Below, in pieces: positions 55,543 to 56,680 of a stretch of 56,680 nucleotides of DNA. Both the position numbers and the translations under genes were made by a program. Source of the stretch: VRUE01 sp040904405 (lineage in GTDB: Bacteria > Actinomycetota > Thermoleophilia > Solirubrobacterales > 70-9); assembly GCA_040904405.1 (NCBI GenBank), contig JBBDTK010000014.1:1-56680 (forward strand), in the 5' to 3' direction. Each line of letters begins with the position of its first letter. The stretch's first letter is position 1. The notes under the pieces were generated by a model. It ran no database searches. It saw nothing but the letters and a program-made list of their open reading frames with translations, and was not told the DNA's origin.

Positions 55543-56256
55543 CTAAACGGAGTGCGTCGCCCCCGGTTTGAGCAGCACCACCCGTGAGGAGGTCTTCTCC
55601 TCGACCTCGGCCTTGAAGGCGCCGGCGTCGGTCTCGATCGGCGGAAAGGTGTCGTAGTGCATCGGGATCACGGCCGGCGCGCCGATCATCTCGGCGGCGA
55701 CGACCGCGTCGTGGCGGTCCATCGTGTAGTGGCCGCCGATCGGCAGCAGCGCGACATCGACCGGGTTGCGCTCGGCGATCAGCTTCATGTCGCCGAACAG
55801 GCAGGTGTCGCCGCTGTGGTAGACGGTGACCTCGCCGATCCGGATCACCAGGCCGGCGGCGGTGCCGAGCGAAACGCCGTGCTCGGCGCTGTAGGGAGCC
55901 TCTTCGGAGCCCGGCGCGGTGCTGGTGTGCCAGGCCGGCACCAGCTTGATCCAGCCCCACTCGAAGGCGACCGTGCCGCCGAGGTTGGGGTCGCTGACGT
56001 TCTCCAGCCCCTGCCCTTCGAGCCAGTTGGCGAGCTCGACGATAGCGACGCAGTGCGCCCCCGTGCGCCCGGCCGCGGCGACCGCGTCCGCCAGGTGGTC
56101 GGCGTGGCCGTGGCTGAGCGCGATGTGGGTCGGCTCGACCTCCTCCGCGGTGGCGACCGCGGACGGGTTGTTCGGCTTCAGGAAGGGGTCGACCAGGACC
56201 GTCGTCTCGCCCTCGCGCAACTCGAAGCAGGAATGGCCGTGGAACTTGATCTCCAT
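55543..56256 (-). CDS. UPF0173 metal-dependent hydrolase (MBL fold)
   Basis: 237 aa. It is a compact metallo-beta-lactamase fold of the UPF0173/YtkL group, opening MEIKFHGHSCFELREGETTV, with the metal motif LSHGHADHLADA, HSGDTCLFGDMK and a late PMHYDTFPPIETD. Substrate unknown; relatives include UlaG-like lactonases and phosphodiesterases. The upstream gene ends one base before its ATG, so the two are co-translated. Confidence 0.92.
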   Translation of the reverse strand: MEIKFHGHSCFELREGETTVLVDPFLKPNNPSAVATAEEVEPTHIALSHGHADHLADAVAAAGRTGAHCVAIVELANWLEGQGLENVSDPNLGGTVAFEWGWIKLVPAWHTSTAPGSEEAPYSAEHGVSLGTAAGLVIRIGEVTVYHSGDTCLFGDMKLIAERNPVDVALLPIGGHYTMDRHDAVVAAEMIGAPAVIPMHYDTFPPIETDAGAFKAEVEEKTSSRVVLLKPGATHSV

Positions 56257-56257
56257 C

Positions 56258-56614
56258 TCAACGCTCTCCTTCCGGGCCGCGGCCCTCGCTCTCGGGGCTC
56301 TCGACTTCGCCCTTGCTCATCTCCTCTTTCAGTGCCCAGCCGACGGCGACTCCAACCATCATCGCCATCCGCGCCTCCTCGGCGAGCAGGGTGCGCACGG
56401 CGGCGATCCGCTGCTCGGGGTCGGGCGCCGTGGCGGCCTTCAGCGACTCGCTCTCGTGCGACTCGCCGAACCAGCCGCCCTCGGCGAGCGCCGCGGCCAG
56501 CACCCGCTGCAGCTGCGGCGCCGCGCGGGCGACGATCGTCTCCGCCTCGGCGAAGCGCTCGGCGTCGGCCAGCCGCTCGATCGCCGCTTCGAGCCTCTCC
56601 TGGTCAGGCCTCAT
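56258..56614 (-). CDS. Unknown helical protein upstream of the UPF0173 gene
   Basis: 118 aa from an ATG at 56612-56614: MRPDQERLEAAIERLADAER, then FAEAETIVARAAPQLQRVLAAALAEGG and AEEARMAMMVGVAVGWALKEEM, ending in an acidic tail. It is almost all helix and is not recognised. An ATG at 56638 gives 8 more residues. It forms a two-gene unit with the UPF0173 hydrolase. 56639-56680 is promoter region up to the window edge. Confidence 0.72.
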   Translation of the reverse strand: MRPDQERLEAAIERLADAERFAEAETIVARAAPQLQRVLAAALAEGGWFGESHESESLKAATAPDPEQRIAAVRTLLAEEARMAMMVGVAVGWALKEEMSKGEVESPESEGRGPEGER

Positions 56615-56680
56615 CGGTTGCCAGCCTAGTACACGCATCCGGAAATTCTGGTCGGAATCGGCGAGTGGCTGGGCGTGCCT

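Overview
The window is high-GC actinobacterial chromosome. GTG and TTG starts, divergent TetR/target pairs, an AbiEi/DUF559 nuclease-like protein, many small toxin-antitoxin loci and the gene mix suggest class Thermoleophilia (Solirubrobacterales-like). That placement is inference; there is no rRNA in the window. A run of 10 N at 13720-13729 marks a scaffold join.

Layout. (1) 1-14.9 kb is ordinary core genome: acetyl-CoA synthetase (cut by the left edge), a persulfide-dioxygenase-like MBL/rhodanese protein, an NlpC/P60 cell-wall hydrolase, a SpoU rRNA methyltransferase, PII-Amt ammonium uptake, CutA, a 5'-3' exonuclease, a YihY membrane protein, a cupredoxin lipoprotein, a flavin monooxygenase, a membrane protein of unknown function, a DUF559 protein and an extended SDR. 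Three copies of a palindrome with core GGACTTTGTACGT lie here. (2) 14.9-17.7 kb is debris (VapC, AI-2E transporter, YefM and thioredoxin fragments) around a secreted protein and a collagen-like protein. (3) 17.7-24.8 kb holds a peroxiredoxin-like protein, a complete VapBC module with a perfect operator, a CrtI-like oxidoreductase, SRPBCC, DUF4383, DUF892 and GST genes, with broken genes between. (4) 24.9-34.1 kb is an accessory region rich in toxin-antitoxin genes, intact and broken. It carries two TetR/target pairs, a DUF4143 ATPase gene split by a 164-bp palindromic element with a 3-bp target duplication, a second palindromic element of 167 bp, a decayed AAA ATPase and colliding fragments of TlpA and P450 genes. 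(5) 34.1-41.8 kb is a minus-strand lipid/xenobiotic block: a haloalkane-dehalogenase-like hydrolase, a limonene-epoxide-hydrolase-like protein, two near-identical long-chain acyl-CoA ligases, a VapBC-like pair and a hydrolase/adenylate cyclase fusion. (6) 42.0-48.4 kb is a plus-strand series: TetR, PaaK-like ligase, MMPL exporter, small ORF, TetR, sterol-glucosyltransferase-like enzyme. It has translational overlaps and looks like acyl/glycolipid synthesis and export. (7) 48.5-56.7 kb returns to core genome: initiator tRNA, glutamate decarboxylase, Ppx/GppA, a ThDP enzyme, tRNA-Leu(UAA), an ECF sigma factor fused to an anti-sigma-type zinc motif, and a UPF0173 hydrolase.

No phage, conjugation, replication-origin, CRISPR or rRNA genes were seen. 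The most distinctive content is the small palindromic elements, one caught inside a gene whose exact pre-insertion sequence can be rebuilt, and a collinear, partly inverted, shattered copy of a VapC...YefM block. The 42-48 kb series is the best candidate for an undescribed biosynthetic and export pathway.
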